The notes under the pieces were generated by a model. It was given only the letters and a program-made list of their open reading frames with translations. It was not told where the DNA came from and made no database searches. Position numbers and translations under genes: made by a program. Positions 25,453-34,312 of a stretch of DNA of 64,000 nt are shown piece after piece. The DNA comes from Lysobacter sp. CFH 32150 (GTDB lineage: Bacteria > Pseudomonadota > Gammaproteobacteria > Xanthomonadales > Xanthomonadaceae): NCBI RefSeq assembly GCF_022758295.1, contig NZ_JALDWJ010000008.1, forward strand, positions 124,001 through 188,000, written 5' to 3'. Each line of letters starts with the position of its first letter. Positions within the stretch are counted from its first letter, which is position 1.

Positions 25453-26484
25453 ATGCATAGAGACCAACTCACTGTCGTCATCGCCGCCTTCAACGAAGCC
25501 GAGGCCCTCCCGCTGCTGCACCCGCGCTTGCTGGCCGTGCTCGACGGGCTGGCAAAGGAAGCTCAGGTCGACGGCCGCGTCCTGTACGTCGACGACGGCA
25601 GCCGCGACGCGACTTGGCTGGTGCTGCAAGGCTTCGCCACGGCCGATCCGCGGGTTGGCGTACTGCGGCTGTCGCGCAATTTTGGCAAGGAAGCCGCGCT
25701 GACCGCCGGCCTCGACCATGTCGATCAGGGCGCCGTGCTGATCCTCGACGCCGATGGCCAGGATCCGCCGGAACTGATCCCGCAATTCGTCACGAAGTGG
25801 CGCGAAGGCTTCGACGACGTCCACGGCACCCGTCTCGAACGTGAAGGCGAAAGTTGGCTGAAACGGGCGACCGCGCACGCGTTCTACCGGGTGATCGGAC
25901 GACTTTCGAAAACCCCGATCCCGCGCGACACCGGCGATTTCCGCCTCCTGTCGCCGCGTGCGCTGGCCGCGCTCAAGCAATTGCGCGAACGCAACCGCTT
26001 CATGAAAGGCCTGTTCGGCTGGGTCGGCTTCAACCAGGTCGCGATCCCGTACCATCGCGACCCGCGCGCCGCCGGCAACAGCAAGTTCAACTTCTGGAAG
26101 CTGTGGAATTTCGCCCTCGAAGGCATCACCAGTTTTTCGACCGCGCCGCTGCGGGTGGCGACCTATCTCGGTGTTGCCACCGCGCTACTGGCATTCACCT
26201 ATGGCGTGTGGATCGTGCTCAAGGCGGTGCTATGGGGCGATCCCGTCGCAGGCTGGCCGACGATGATGGCAGTGATCCTGTTCCTCGGCGGCGTGCAGTT
26301 GATCGCGCTCGGCCTGATCGGCGAATACCTTGGACGCCTCTACGAAGAAGCCAAGCAGCGGCCTCTTTACCTGGTCGATGCGTGGCGCCCGGCGACAGGA
26401 GTATCCTCGTCGCAGGTTCCGCAAGTTGCCTCGGGAGTTGGCCATGCGCACGGTACGCCACCTGCTCGAATCGAAAGCGCCTGA
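25453..26484 (+). CDS. Family 2 glycosyltransferase with C-terminal membrane helices (polyprenyl-phosphate type)
   Basis: 343 residues from ATG 25453. The GT2 domain has VVIAAFNEAEALP at the start, YVDDGSRDAT, and LDADGQDPPELI as the metal-binding DxD-type motif; the FRLLSPRAL segment follows the DTGDF block. Two C-terminal transmembrane helices (about residues 235-310) place it with GtrB/DPM1-like enzymes that load a sugar on a polyprenyl phosphate at the cytoplasmic membrane. The sugar cannot be told. The CBS gene begins within its last 41 bases. Confidence 0.88.
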   Translation: MHRDQLTVVIAAFNEAEALPLLHPRLLAVLDGLAKEAQVDGRVLYVDDGSRDATWLVLQGFATADPRVGVLRLSRNFGKEAALTAGLDHVDQGAVLILDADGQDPPELIPQFVTKWREGFDDVHGTRLEREGESWLKRATAHAFYRVIGRLSKTPIPRDTGDFRLLSPRALAALKQLRERNRFMKGLFGWVGFNQVAIPYHRDPRAAGNSKFNFWKLWNFALEGITSFSTAPLRVATYLGVATALLAFTYGVWIVLKAVLWGDPVAGWPTMMAVILFLGGVQLIALGLIGEYLGRLYEEAKQRPLYLVDAWRPATGVSSSQVPQVASGVGHAHGTPPARIESA

Positions 26485-26884
26485 AGTCTTCGCGATCGGC
26501 CCGGACCAACCGGTGCTCGACGCGATCAAACTGATGGCCGACAAGCGCATCGGCGCGGTGCTGGTGATGCAGACCGGCAAGCTGGTCGGCATCCTGTCGG
26601 AGCGCGATTACGCTCGAAAGATCGTCCTGCAAGGGCGCTCGTCCGCGACCACCCCGGTGCGCGACATCATGACCCGCGACGTCATCAGCGTCGGCCTCAA
26701 CGACACCGCCGACCATTGCATGCAGCTGGTCACCGACCGTCGAATCCGTCATTTGCCGGTGCTGGAAGGGGATGCGGTGCTGGGCGTGGTGTCCATCGGC
26801 GACCTGGTCAAGGCCGTGATCGAGGACCAGCAGGTGGAGATCGACCAGTTGCAGGAATACATCGTGGGCCGTTCACACGGGTGA
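26444..26884 (+). CDS. Tandem CBS-domain protein
   Basis: 146 residues composed of two CBS motifs (about residues 10-65 and 75-130), with VGILSERDYARKI and LGVVSIGDLVKAVIE as the paired nucleotide-facing turns. Stand-alone CBS pairs bind adenine nucleotides and usually act as sensors. CGGGAG at 26431-26436 supports ATG 26444, which lies inside the glycosyltransferase gene in another frame (41-nt overlap), indicating translational coupling. Target unknown. Confidence 0.88.
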   Translation: MRTVRHLLESKAPEVFAIGPDQPVLDAIKLMADKRIGAVLVMQTGKLVGILSERDYARKIVLQGRSSATTPVRDIMTRDVISVGLNDTADHCMQLVTDRRIRHLPVLEGDAVLGVVSIGDLVKAVIEDQQVEIDQLQEYIVGRSHG

Positions 26885-26897
26885 CGGCACTGCGCCG

Positions 26898-28865
26898 TCA
26901 TTTCGCATAACGACCGCCGCAGTTGCTGTCCTCTCCCGGGCCGAGTTCCAACGTCGCCAGCAGTGCCGCCGGTGGTGCGATATTGCCCAGCGCCAACGCC
27001 AGCGCGCTGCGCAGTCCGAGGCGTCCGTAATCCGGTCGGAACGATGGATCCTTGAACGTGCCGCCGACCAGCAGCGGCGAACGGAGCGACAACAGGCTGC
27101 GATCCTTGGGACGTGGACGCAGTTTCAGGTTCAGGGTTTCATCGCGCAGGTTGATGTCGCCTTCGCCGACGATGATCGTGTCGCTGGTATCAAAGGCGAG
27201 CGCACGTGCGGTCATCACACCGTTGTCGACGCTGAAGTCGCCGAAGGCGCAGCGGATCGGGATCTTGCGGTCGCCGCGCACCATGAATTTGAGCGCTTCG
27301 GCGATGTCGATGCCGGCCCATTCCATCAGCAGGTTGCTGATCTGGCCTTGGCCCATGCCGAGCGCGACGTCGCCATCGGAACTGCCCAGCATCTGCGCGA
27401 TCGAGTTTCCGCTACCGGCGATCTGGACATCGCCGCCGACCTTGCCGATCGAATCGCGCGCGAGTTGCAGTGTCGGCAGCAACTTCGGCAGGTTCAGCCC
27501 GCGCACGGCGATATCGGCGTTGGTTCGGATGACCGCCTCGCGCGCATCCATGCGGATCGTCGAGCGGATGTCGCCATCGGCGACGCCGAAGTTGAGTGGC
27601 TGCAGTCGCAACAGGCCGTTCTCGAGCAGCAGGTGCGCATCCATGTCGTCCAGCGGCAACTTCGGTGCATTGATGCGATGTGCCGTCCAGCGCACATCGG
27701 CGTCCATCGAACGCAGTTTTTCGAGTTCGTAGGGCTGGTCCGGCAGTACACGGGTGCGTGCGCTTTCGCGTGCGGCTTGCGCGGCTAGTTCGGGATTCGT
27801 GGCTTCGCCGCCGCCGGCCTGCGGTGCCTTGCCGACGAAGCCGGCGAGGTCGTCGAAATCGAGCCGCCTCGATGTCAGCCTGGCGCGCAGGTAAGGCCGC
27901 TTACGGCCAGTCTCGATGCTTGCGTTGCCGCCGAGATCGCTGTCGCCGACCTTGCCGCTAAAACCGTCGTAATGCCAGACGTTGCCGAGGGCGGTGACTT
28001 CACGGGTGAAACGACCGTCGAGCCGGTACGGCGGCGTCGTGGGCGTGGCGATACCGAACAGTGGATAGAGATCGGCGAGATCCTTGCCGCTGAGTGCAAG
28101 GCGCAGATCGAAGTCGCGCAATCTAAGCGGGTCGAGCAGGGTGCCGCGTGCGTGTCCATGGGTCGCACCGGCGCTGGCGCGTGCGTCGATGCGATACGGG
28201 CGCGCCGTATTGCGCAACTCGAGCGGCGACTCGGCGCGTCCGTCGAGCTTGAACGCGTTGCCCTGCCAGCGGCCACTGCCGACGACGAGTACCGGTGGTG
28301 CCGCAGCATCGTCGTGCGTGCGCTCGCTGTGGACATCGACCGTGATGTCGGTCCTCTGCGCGCCATCGAGGAAGCGCAATTGGCCGTCGTCGATCCACAG
28401 GCTGCGAAACTCCGCCTGCGCCTCGCCAGGCTCGCCGAACTTCCAGTTGCCGACGCGCCCAGGCCCCATTTCCAGATGCAACTGAGGTCGGCTTAGACGC
28501 AGCCCTGGAACGTGCACCTCGCGTCGGAACACCAGCGACCGCCATTCGATTTCGAATTCGACGCGATCGGCCGAGGCCATCGTCGGTTCCTTCGACCACG
28601 TGGCATTGCCGAAGTGCACGGCATCGGCGCGGATCGTCGGCGTCTTCCAGTCGAGATCCACATCGAGATCGCCACCGATGGTGAATGTGCGTCCGGTGCG
28701 CGCTTGCACTTGACGCTCAATCGGGCCCTTGAACCAGTTCCAGTCCCAGAGCGCGATCAGTGCCACGATCGCCAGCGCAAATACAGCAAGCGCGCTCCAC
28801 CAGGGGTGACGCCGTAACGACGCCAACGCGGTGTTTACTCGCATTGTTTCCGGCTGGCCGTTCAT
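26898..28865 (-). CDS. AsmA family protein
   Basis: 655 residues with an N-terminal membrane anchor (WWSALAVFALAIVALIALW) followed by a long repeating beta-groove: AsmA N-domain start IERQVQARTGRTFTI and the C-terminal block (LKFMVRGDRKIPIRCAFGDF, GEGDINLRDETLNLKLRP) diagnostic of AsmA. These proteins span the periplasm and are implicated in moving phospholipid toward the outer membrane. It follows the MliC-like lipoprotein gene by 15 bases on the same strand. Confidence 0.9.
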   Translation of the reverse strand: MNGQPETMRVNTALASLRRHPWWSALAVFALAIVALIALWDWNWFKGPIERQVQARTGRTFTIGGDLDVDLDWKTPTIRADAVHFGNATWSKEPTMASADRVEFEIEWRSLVFRREVHVPGLRLSRPQLHLEMGPGRVGNWKFGEPGEAQAEFRSLWIDDGQLRFLDGAQRTDITVDVHSERTHDDAAAPPVLVVGSGRWQGNAFKLDGRAESPLELRNTARPYRIDARASAGATHGHARGTLLDPLRLRDFDLRLALSGKDLADLYPLFGIATPTTPPYRLDGRFTREVTALGNVWHYDGFSGKVGDSDLGGNASIETGRKRPYLRARLTSRRLDFDDLAGFVGKAPQAGGGEATNPELAAQAARESARTRVLPDQPYELEKLRSMDADVRWTAHRINAPKLPLDDMDAHLLLENGLLRLQPLNFGVADGDIRSTIRMDAREAVIRTNADIAVRGLNLPKLLPTLQLARDSIGKVGGDVQIAGSGNSIAQMLGSSDGDVALGMGQGQISNLLMEWAGIDIAEALKFMVRGDRKIPIRCAFGDFSVDNGVMTARALAFDTSDTIIVGEGDINLRDETLNLKLRPRPKDRSLLSLRSPLLVGGTFKDPSFRPDYGRLGLRSALALALGNIAPPAALLATLELGPGEDSNCGGRYAK

Positions 28866-28880
28866 CGTAGCGGTAATCGG

Positions 28881-29282
28881 TCACTCGTCGGCGCGACAAT
28901 CGAATCCACCGACTTCATCCTGGCCCAGCGTGCCGCCATCGCTGCCGACTTCGAACGACAACGCCTCGCCCCGATAGGCAGGTGGTGCGCTGTCGGCGAT
29001 GCGTGGGATTTCGACGACGCGGCCATCAGCCAAAGTCACGCGCGCCAGCTCTCCGCGCACGAGCGCGACCGCATGGCCGCCATCGCAGAGGTAGCGCATG
29101 CTCACGCCGTCGTCAGTGGGTGGAGGCGGCGTTGTGTCGGCGGTCGCGGGGTTGGGATCGGTGGCCGTTGGCGGCGGCGTATTCGCCGCCCCATCGTCAG
29201 GCCGCTTGCAGCCGATCAGCGCGCAGGTCGCGACGAGGATGAGGATCGGTGGACAGCTGCGGATCGGGAACCGGCTGGGCAT
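28881..29282 (-). CDS. MliC-like lipoprotein (C-type lysozyme inhibitor domain)
   Basis: 133 residues. A lipoprotein signal with lipobox LIGC near residue 25 is followed by a long Pro/Thr/Asp-rich linker and a short beta domain beginning MRYLCDGGHAVALV and ending GFDCRADE. The conserved pair of cysteines and the early YxC strand are typical of MliC/PliC lysozyme inhibitors anchored to a membrane. The domain is compact and divergent, so the inhibitory role is tentative. Cotranscription with asmA downstream is likely. Confidence 0.7.
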   Translation of the reverse strand: MPSRFPIRSCPPILILVATCALIGCKRPDDGAANTPPPTATDPNPATADTTPPPPTDDGVSMRYLCDGGHAVALVRGELARVTLADGRVVEIPRIADSAPPAYRGEALSFEVGSDGGTLGQDEVGGFDCRADE

Positions 29283-29357
29283 GGCGATACTCCCGGAGTG
29301 GGTAGCGCCACCATCGTCATTGCAGGGTCAAGTCACGGTGAATGCGTTGCGGTTCAT

Positions 29358-30104
29358 TCAGGCTGTCGGCATCACCTGTGCCATGACAGCGACGTAATGG
29401 GACACGCTGCCGGCGATGACGAACAGGTGCCAGATCGCATGCGAATAACGCAGCGAAGGCCGGTGGTAGAACACCGTGCCGAGCGTATAGAAGATCCCGC
29501 CAGCGAGCAGCCAGCCGAAGGTCCAGGCATCGAGCGCGCGGAACACCGGCACGATCGCGACCAGCACCAACCAACCCATCGCGATATAAATCAGCGTCGA
29601 CAGCAGCTTGAACCTACCAGTGAAGAACAGCTTAAACACAATGCCCGCGAACGCCAGCGTCCAGATCGCCGTGAACAACCACCAGCCCACTTCGCCGCGC
29701 AATCCGATCAAGGTGAATGGTGTGTAGGTGCCGGCGATCAGCAGGTAGATTGCGCAGTGGTCGAAGACCTTGAGCCGTGCCTTGGCTTGCGGGTGCTGGA
29801 TGGCGTGATAGAGGGTGGAGGCGATGTAGAGCAGCAACAGGCTGACCCCGAACACGATCGCTGCCGTCAGCTGCCAGCTATCGCCATGCAGCGCGGCCAG
29901 CGTGATCAGCACCGCGCCGCCGGCCAAGGCCGCGGTCGCGCCGAGGCCGTGGGTCAGGGCGCTGGCCAGCTCCTCTCGAGCATGGGCCTCATGAGCATGG
30001 GCGTCACGAGCATGGGCGTCACGAGCATGGGCGTCACGAGCATGGGCGTCACGAGCATGGGCTTCGTGGGCGTGAACATCGTGGTTCGGGGTCTGCATGG
30101 CCAT
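29358..30104 (-). CDS. TrhA/hemolysin III family (PAQR) membrane protein with His-rich N-terminus
   Basis: 248 residues from ATG 30104 (or 30098). Seven membrane helices carry the PAQR signatures: SALTHGLGA near the start, STLYHAIQH, FDHCAIYLLIAGTYTPF and HAIWHLFVIAGSVSHY, with the His/Asp set proposed to bind metal. The cytoplasmic-side N-terminus contains repeats of DAHAR/EAHAR from a 15-bp tandem array, putting about a dozen His residues before the first helix. TrhA in bacteria is linked to membrane homeostasis; the function here is otherwise unknown. The His-rich extension is absent from typical members. Confidence 0.88.
   Translation of the reverse strand: MAMQTPNHDVHAHEAHARDAHARDAHARDAHARDAHAHEAHAREELASALTHGLGATAALAGGAVLITLAALHGDSWQLTAAIVFGVSLLLLYIASTLYHAIQHPQAKARLKVFDHCAIYLLIAGTYTPFTLIGLRGEVGWWLFTAIWTLAFAGIVFKLFFTGRFKLLSTLIYIAMGWLVLVAIVPVFRALDAWTFGWLLAGGIFYTLGTVFYHRPSLRYSHAIWHLFVIAGSVSHYVAVMAQVMPTA
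29986..30060. repeat. 15-bp tandem repeat inside the TrhA gene
   Basis: Four identical copies of GCGTCACGAGCATGG (30001-30015, 30016-30030, 30031-30045, 30046-30060) preceded by one diverged copy (29986-30000). The unit is in frame and encodes a five-residue His-Ala-Arg-Asp-Ala type repeat on the minus strand. Identical copies imply recent slippage, so copy number may vary among strains. Confidence 0.95.
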
Positions 30105-30267
30105 GATTGCAGCATCCGGGCAGGGGATGGAGCAAATGCTCGGATCGGGACGACGATCCCGTGATCGAGGAGTCTCGCGGTCATGCGCAGCGCTACAACC
30201 GGACCCGGGCTGGTGAGTTGAGACCATTTGCGCGGCATGCCACGCGGTCTCAACGCACGTCCTGTGA

Positions 30268-31872
30268 TCAGTCGATGCCTACGGCGTGCGCGTGCTCGCG
30301 AGTGGCCTTGAATTGCACGTCGGGCGCGCGCTCCTGCGCCAGTTGCAGGTTGACGCGGGTCGGGGCGAGGTAGACCAGCTCACCAGCGGCGTCGACGCCG
30401 AGGTTCATCGCATACTTGTCGCGGAATTCCTCGAGCTTCTTCGGGTTATCGCATTGGATCCAGCGTGCGGTCGTGACCTGCACGGGTTCGAAACTGGCAT
30501 CGACGCCGTATTCGTCCTTCAACCGATAAGCGACGACGTCGAACTGCAGAGTGCCGACTGCACCGAGGATCAGGTCGTTCGACATCAGTGGACGGAAGAA
30601 CTGGGTCGCGCCTTCCTCTGAAAGTTGCGCGAGTCCCTTCTGCAGTTGCTTGAGCTTGAGCGGATCGCGCAGGCGCGCGCGACGGAACAGTTCCGGGGCG
30701 AAGTTGGGGATGCCGGTGAACGACAACGTCTCGCCTTCGCTGAAGCTGTCGCCGATCGAGATCGTGCCGTGGTTGTGGATGCCGATCACGTCGCCCGGGT
30801 AAGCCGTTTCGACGATCTCGCGATCGCTGGCCATGAAGGTCAGCGCGTTGGCGAGCTTCACTTCCTTGCCAGTACGTGCCTGCATCGCTTTCATGCCGGC
30901 GGTGAACTTGCCCGAGCAGATGCGCATGAACGCGACGCGATCGCGATGCTGCGGATCCATGTTGGCCTGGATCTTGAACACGAAGCCGGACAGGTGCGGC
31001 TCGTACGGTGCTACCTCGCGCGATGTCGTCGCACGCGGCTTCGGCGGTGGCGCGTGTTCGACGAAGAAATCGAGCAGCAACTGCACGCCGAAATTGTTGA
31101 CCGCGGATCCGAAGAACACCGGCGTCTGCTTGCCGGCGAGATAGGCGGCCGGATCGAAGGGGTGCGAGGCACCTTGCACGAGTTCCAGTTCGTCGCGCAG
31201 TTCGCACAGCATGTCGCTGCCGATCTTCGCTTCCAGCGCAGGGTCGTCCAGCGATTCGAAGATCGTCGAATCCTGGCGGGTGAAGTTGCGGCCTTGTTCG
31301 TACAAGTGCACTTCGCCGCTGATCAGGTGCACCACGCCCTTCAGGCGCTGGCCCATGCCGATCGGCCAGGTCACCGGTGCGCACTGGATGCCGAGCACCG
31401 ATTCGACTTCGTCCAGCAGGTCGATCGGTGGCTTGCCTTCGCGATCGAGCTTGTTGATGAAGCTCATGATCGGTGTGTCGCGCAGGCGGCAGACCTCCAT
31501 CAGCTTGATCGTGCGTTCCTCGACGCCTTTCGCCACGTCGATCACCATCAACGCGGAGTCGACCGCGGTCAGCACGCGATAGGTGTCCTCGCCGAAGTCG
31601 GCGTGACCGGGCGTGTCGAGCAGGTTGACGATGCGGCCTTCGTACGGGAATTGCATCACCGACGAGGTCACCGAGATGCCACGTTCCTTTTCCAGCGCCA
31701 TCCAGTCGGACGTGGCGTGGCGCGCCGCCTTGCGGCCCTTGACCGAGCCGGCCATCTGGATCGCGCCGCCGAACAGCAGCAGCTTCTCGGTCAGCGTGGT
31801 CTTGCCGGCGTCGGGGTGCGAAATGATCGCGAAGGTGCGCCGGCGCGCGGCTTCGAGGGAAACGTCGGACAT
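30268..31872 (-). CDS. prfC: Peptide chain release factor 3
   Basis: 534 residues, the usual RF3 length. G-domain motifs are complete: G1 [12 protein letters not shown]2 [12 protein letters not shown]3 [12 protein letters not shown]4 INKLDREGK. Domains II and III follow, with RWIQCDN late in the protein. RF3 is the GTPase that recycles RF1/RF2 from post-termination ribosomes. ATG 31872 was chosen because the protein then begins [19 protein letters not shown] like its relatives; a much longer open frame upstream has no such support and covers the antisense of the next gene. Confidence 0.96.
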   Translation of the reverse strand: MSDVSLEAARRRTFAIISHPDAGKTTLTEKLLLFGGAIQMAGSVKGRKAARHATSDWMALEKERGISVTSSVMQFPYEGRIVNLLDTPGHADFGEDTYRVLTAVDSALMVIDVAKGVEERTIKLMEVCRLRDTPIMSFINKLDREGKPPIDLLDEVESVLGIQCAPVTWPIGMGQRLKGVVHLISGEVHLYEQGRNFTRQDSTIFESLDDPALEAKIGSDMLCELRDELELVQGASHPFDPAAYLAGKQTPVFFGSAVNNFGVQLLLDFFVEHAPPPKPRATTSREVAPYEPHLSGFVFKIQANMDPQHRDRVAFMRICSGKFTAGMKAMQARTGKEVKLANALTFMASDREIVETAYPGDVIGIHNHGTISIGDSFSEGETLSFTGIPNFAPELFRRARLRDPLKLKQLQKGLAQLSEEGATQFFRPLMSNDLILGAVGTLQFDVVAYRLKDEYGVDASFEPVQVTTARWIQCDNPKKLEEFRDKYAMNLGVDAAGELVYLAPTRVNLQLAQERAPDVQFKATREHAHAVGID

Positions 31873-31940
31873 GGGCGCAGCGCGCAATGGAGTGCGCGGT
31901 AAGAACGGGGAAGGGCGCGAATTATAGCTGCGGGCTGCGA

Positions 31941-32864
31941 TCAGCGCCGTGCCGGCAGCATCGTCACGCCCGGCATGCGGATCGGGATCGAATCCAGCCG
32001 CATTCCGCGGTTCACCTGCACCACGAAGTGCAGATGCGGGCCGGTACTGAAGCCGGTATTGCCGGAGAGGCCGATCTGCTGGCCGGCGCGTATGCGCTGG
32101 CCAACGCGGACCAGCACGCCTTCGGGCTGCAGATGCGCGTACACCGCCATGGTGCCGTCGTCGTGGACGACGCGGACGAAGTTGGCGCGGCCGCCGTATT
32201 TCTCGCGGTTGAGGCCGGCTTTGTCGAAGTCCGATTCGACCTGCATCACCACGCCCTCGCGTGCGGCGACCACCGGCGTGCCGGGATCGGCAGCGAAATC
32301 GATTGCGTAGCGGTTCGGCGGATCGCTGTGGCTGAAGCTGCCGCCGTAGCCCTGGTCGACGCGCAGCTTGTGGCTGCGCAACGGCAGCTGGTATTCGACG
32401 TCGCGCGGCTTGGCGTTGGGATCGCCGGGAATGATGTCGAGGTGGGTGCCGAATTCGCCGCCGCCCAGCCGTGGATCGGCAAGGAACAGCGTTGCGACGA
32501 GGACGCGGCCGCGCGCGGGGATCGTGGCACGTGCCGGCAGGGCAGGATCGCCGGCCATGTTGTTGTTGCTGCGCAACGACAACAACACCTCGATCGGCCC
32601 GGCCAGGGTGTTCTCGGCCCAGGCGAGATAACGCGAGCCCTCGCTTTCGAGCTGCAGGCGCGCCATCGCGCCGGGCTCGGCGCGGAACGGGATCACCTTC
32701 ACCGCGCGCGCCTGCGCCGCGGCTTTCGCATCGGGCGCACGATCGCCGTAGTGCGTCACGCCATTCTTGTCGACCCACTTGTAGATCTTGCCCGCATGCG
32801 CCTTGATCGCGACGCATGCGGCCAGCGCGCACAACGCGATCGCGATGGCACGCCGTGGCCTCAT
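31941..32864 (-). CDS. Secreted DUF4124 plus M23 (LytM) peptidase
   Basis: 307 residues. Signal peptide to about AHAG, then a DUF4124 domain ([19 protein letters not shown]), a beta-rich middle and a C-terminal M23 domain. Zinc-site motifs look intact: His in [16 protein letters not shown] with the downstream Asp, and HLHFVVQ near the end. M23 enzymes cut peptidoglycan cross-bridges in the periplasm. The start overlaps the stop of the phytase-like gene by 4 bases, implying coupled expression. A different M23 protein is encoded at 48407. Confidence 0.88.
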   Translation of the reverse strand: MRPRRAIAIALCALAACVAIKAHAGKIYKWVDKNGVTHYGDRAPDAKAAAQARAVKVIPFRAEPGAMARLQLESEGSRYLAWAENTLAGPIEVLLSLRSNNNMAGDPALPARATIPARGRVLVATLFLADPRLGGGEFGTHLDIIPGDPNAKPRDVEYQLPLRSHKLRVDQGYGGSFSHSDPPNRYAIDFAADPGTPVVAAREGVVMQVESDFDKAGLNREKYGGRANFVRVVHDDGTMAVYAHLQPEGVLVRVGQRIRAGQQIGLSGNTGFSTGPHLHFVVQVNRGMRLDSIPIRMPGVTMLPARR

Positions 32865-33967
32865 TCCACGCAGCCCTGGGTCAGGCCAAGGGTGTGGGCG
32901 ACGTCACGAAGGTCGAACGCGGTCACCGATTTGTCGTCGTGTACCGCGAACAGTGCGCCGCCGGGGAAACGCTCGGTCGCCGCCGCGTGCAGTGCAACGC
33001 CATCGGTGTACGCAGTGGTGTTGCCGTGGAAGCTGCCACGCGGCTGCAGCGTAATCCGGTCGAACAAGTGGAACACGGTCAGCGGCGAAAGCTGGTCGAC
33101 TGCGATCCAGTAACCACCGCCATCCGGGCAGGTCCACAGCGCCACGCCTTCGGCTTCGGCCTTGAAACTGTCCTGCGGCAGGCTGCGTCCGGTGTAACGG
33201 CCGGAGAAGGTGTATTCGCGCAAGGTCGATTCGTGGCGACGGTCTTCGTCGGCGATCAACAGGCGATCGTTGCTGGGATCGCCGGCAAGCGATTCCACCA
33301 TTCGCAGCGCGGACTCCTCGCGGGTGTCGCCGAAGGAGCCGGCGTAACTGGTGCGCAGGCGCCCGTCCTGGTCGAACTGCACGCGATAACGCCGCACGCG
33401 CTGGTCGAGTTCGTTGAATGGCGGCACGACATCGAACTTCTTGCCGTACTGGAAGCTGTCGGTGATATAGACCTCGAGTTCGCCCGGCTCGGTCTCGTGC
33501 AGCCAGATGCCGTAAGGGCTGCGCAACTGGGCCTCGCCGAACGAGCCGAGCGGCGTGAGCTCGGGCAGCGAGAGCACCTGTACGCGATGGTTGTCGCGTT
33601 CGGCGACGAACAGATGATCGCCGTACACCGTGATGCCGTTCGGCCGGTCGAACTGGCCCGGCGCACTACCCTCGGATCCGGATTCCAGCAGGCGCTCGCC
33701 GCTGTCCGCGTCGAACACCACGAGGCGGTGGCTGGATTTGCCGGTGGCGATCAACCAGGTGCTGCCCTGGTCGCCGGGCCAGGTTGCCAGCGAGTCCAGT
33801 TCCTCCTCCGGTGAAGCCGTGGAGACATAGGCTTCGGCCACGGTGGCAACCGGCGGCGCAGACGCAGCGCTGGGCGCATCCGGGCGCAGGGCGGTGGTGC
33901 TACAGGCAGCCAGCAGTGCGGTGGTCAGGGCGAGGATCGCGCCGCCACGAAGGGGTCGTTTCAGCAT
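32861..33967 (-). CDS. Phytase-like beta-propeller lipoprotein
   Basis: 368 residues from ATG 33967. A lipobox (LLAACS, about residue 22) marks a lipoprotein. The mature part shows a beta-propeller of the 3-phytase type: [60 protein letters not shown] and [19 protein letters not shown]. Acidic residues in these loops are where propeller phytases bind calcium. It would release phosphate from inositol phosphates at the cell surface. An upstream in-frame ATG (34042) only adds a non-signal extension. It precedes and overlaps the M23 gene. Confidence 0.85.
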   Translation of the reverse strand: MLKRPLRGGAILALTTALLAACSTTALRPDAPSAASAPPVATVAEAYVSTASPEEELDSLATWPGDQGSTWLIATGKSSHRLVVFDADSGERLLESGSEGSAPGQFDRPNGITVYGDHLFVAERDNHRVQVLSLPELTPLGSFGEAQLRSPYGIWLHETEPGELEVYITDSFQYGKKFDVVPPFNELDQRVRRYRVQFDQDGRLRTSYAGSFGDTREESALRMVESLAGDPSNDRLLIADEDRRHESTLREYTFSGRYTGRSLPQDSFKAEAEGVALWTCPDGGGYWIAVDQLSPLTVFHLFDRITLQPRGSFHGNTTAYTDGVALHAAATERFPGGALFAVHDDKSVTAFDLRDVAHTLGLTQGCVE

Positions 33968-34104
33968 GGCGCAAGTATGCGTGAAGCCTTCGGCGATGTA
34001 AGCGGGCCGACGATACGGAACGGTCGTTTCCGGTGTAACCATCGCTTCATCCGCATGAAAGGATTGACATATCGAAATAACCCCGGCAACCTAGGCCTCG
34101 AAAT

Positions 34105-34228
34105 CCCATCGAGACCGGCTGAGGGACAGGCCCGAAGAAGCCGGGGCAACCACAGAGGCAGCGCGCAAGCGTTGCTTCTCGAAGGTGCCAAATCCTGCGG
34201 GGGCGCTAGTCGTCCACCGGAAGATGGG
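34105..34228 (+). ncRNA. SAM-I (S-box) riboswitch aptamer of the met operon
   Basis: The conserved S-box core is present in order: GAGGGACAGGCCCGAAGAAG (34121-34140) and CCGGGGCAACC (34141-34151), then AAGGTGCCAAATCCTGC (34182-34198). The P1 helix is closed by CCCATC (34105-34110) with GATGGG (34223-34228). All key elements, including the GGCAACC and GGTGCCAAATCC strands that form the SAM pocket, are intact. It precedes metX by 84 bases, so methionine synthesis should be repressed when SAM is abundant. A TTGACA (34064-34069) upstream is a possible -35, without a convincing -10. Confidence 0.95.
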
Positions 34229-34232
34229 TCGT

Positions 34233-34312
34233 ATTCCGCACTCTGCGGAATCGACGCGCATCATCGGTAAAACCGCGGAACTCGCTGGGGGTGTCGAACC
34301 CAGGAGCTTCCG
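34233..34312 (+). promoter_or_regulatory. Riboswitch expression platform: SD-sequestering hairpin of metX
   Basis: Two structures follow the aptamer. A perfect small hairpin ATTCCGCA-CTC-TGCGGAAT (34233-34251) lacks a T-run. Then CGGAA-CTC-CTGGG (34276-34289, G34284 bulged) pairs with CCCAG-GAG-TTCCG (34299-34312, C34307 bulged), a 13-bp stem that buries the Shine-Dalgarno AGGAG (34302-34306) and ends directly before ATG 34313. TTCCGC at 34234-34239 could instead pair with GCGGAA at 34275-34280 and open the SD hairpin, an anti-sequester arrangement. No terminator is seen, so control is probably translational. Confidence 0.75.

Noticed and set aside
30001-30060. Possible CRISPR array
   Set aside because: Units are 15 bp, contiguous without spacers and in frame in a coding gene.
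30625-31902. 425-codon plus-strand frame over prfC
   Set aside because: Antisense to an essential-looking, motif-complete prfC.
34233-34251. Transcription terminator after the SAM-I aptamer
   Set aside because: The hairpin is perfect, but no T-run follows, so it is treated as part of a translational platform.
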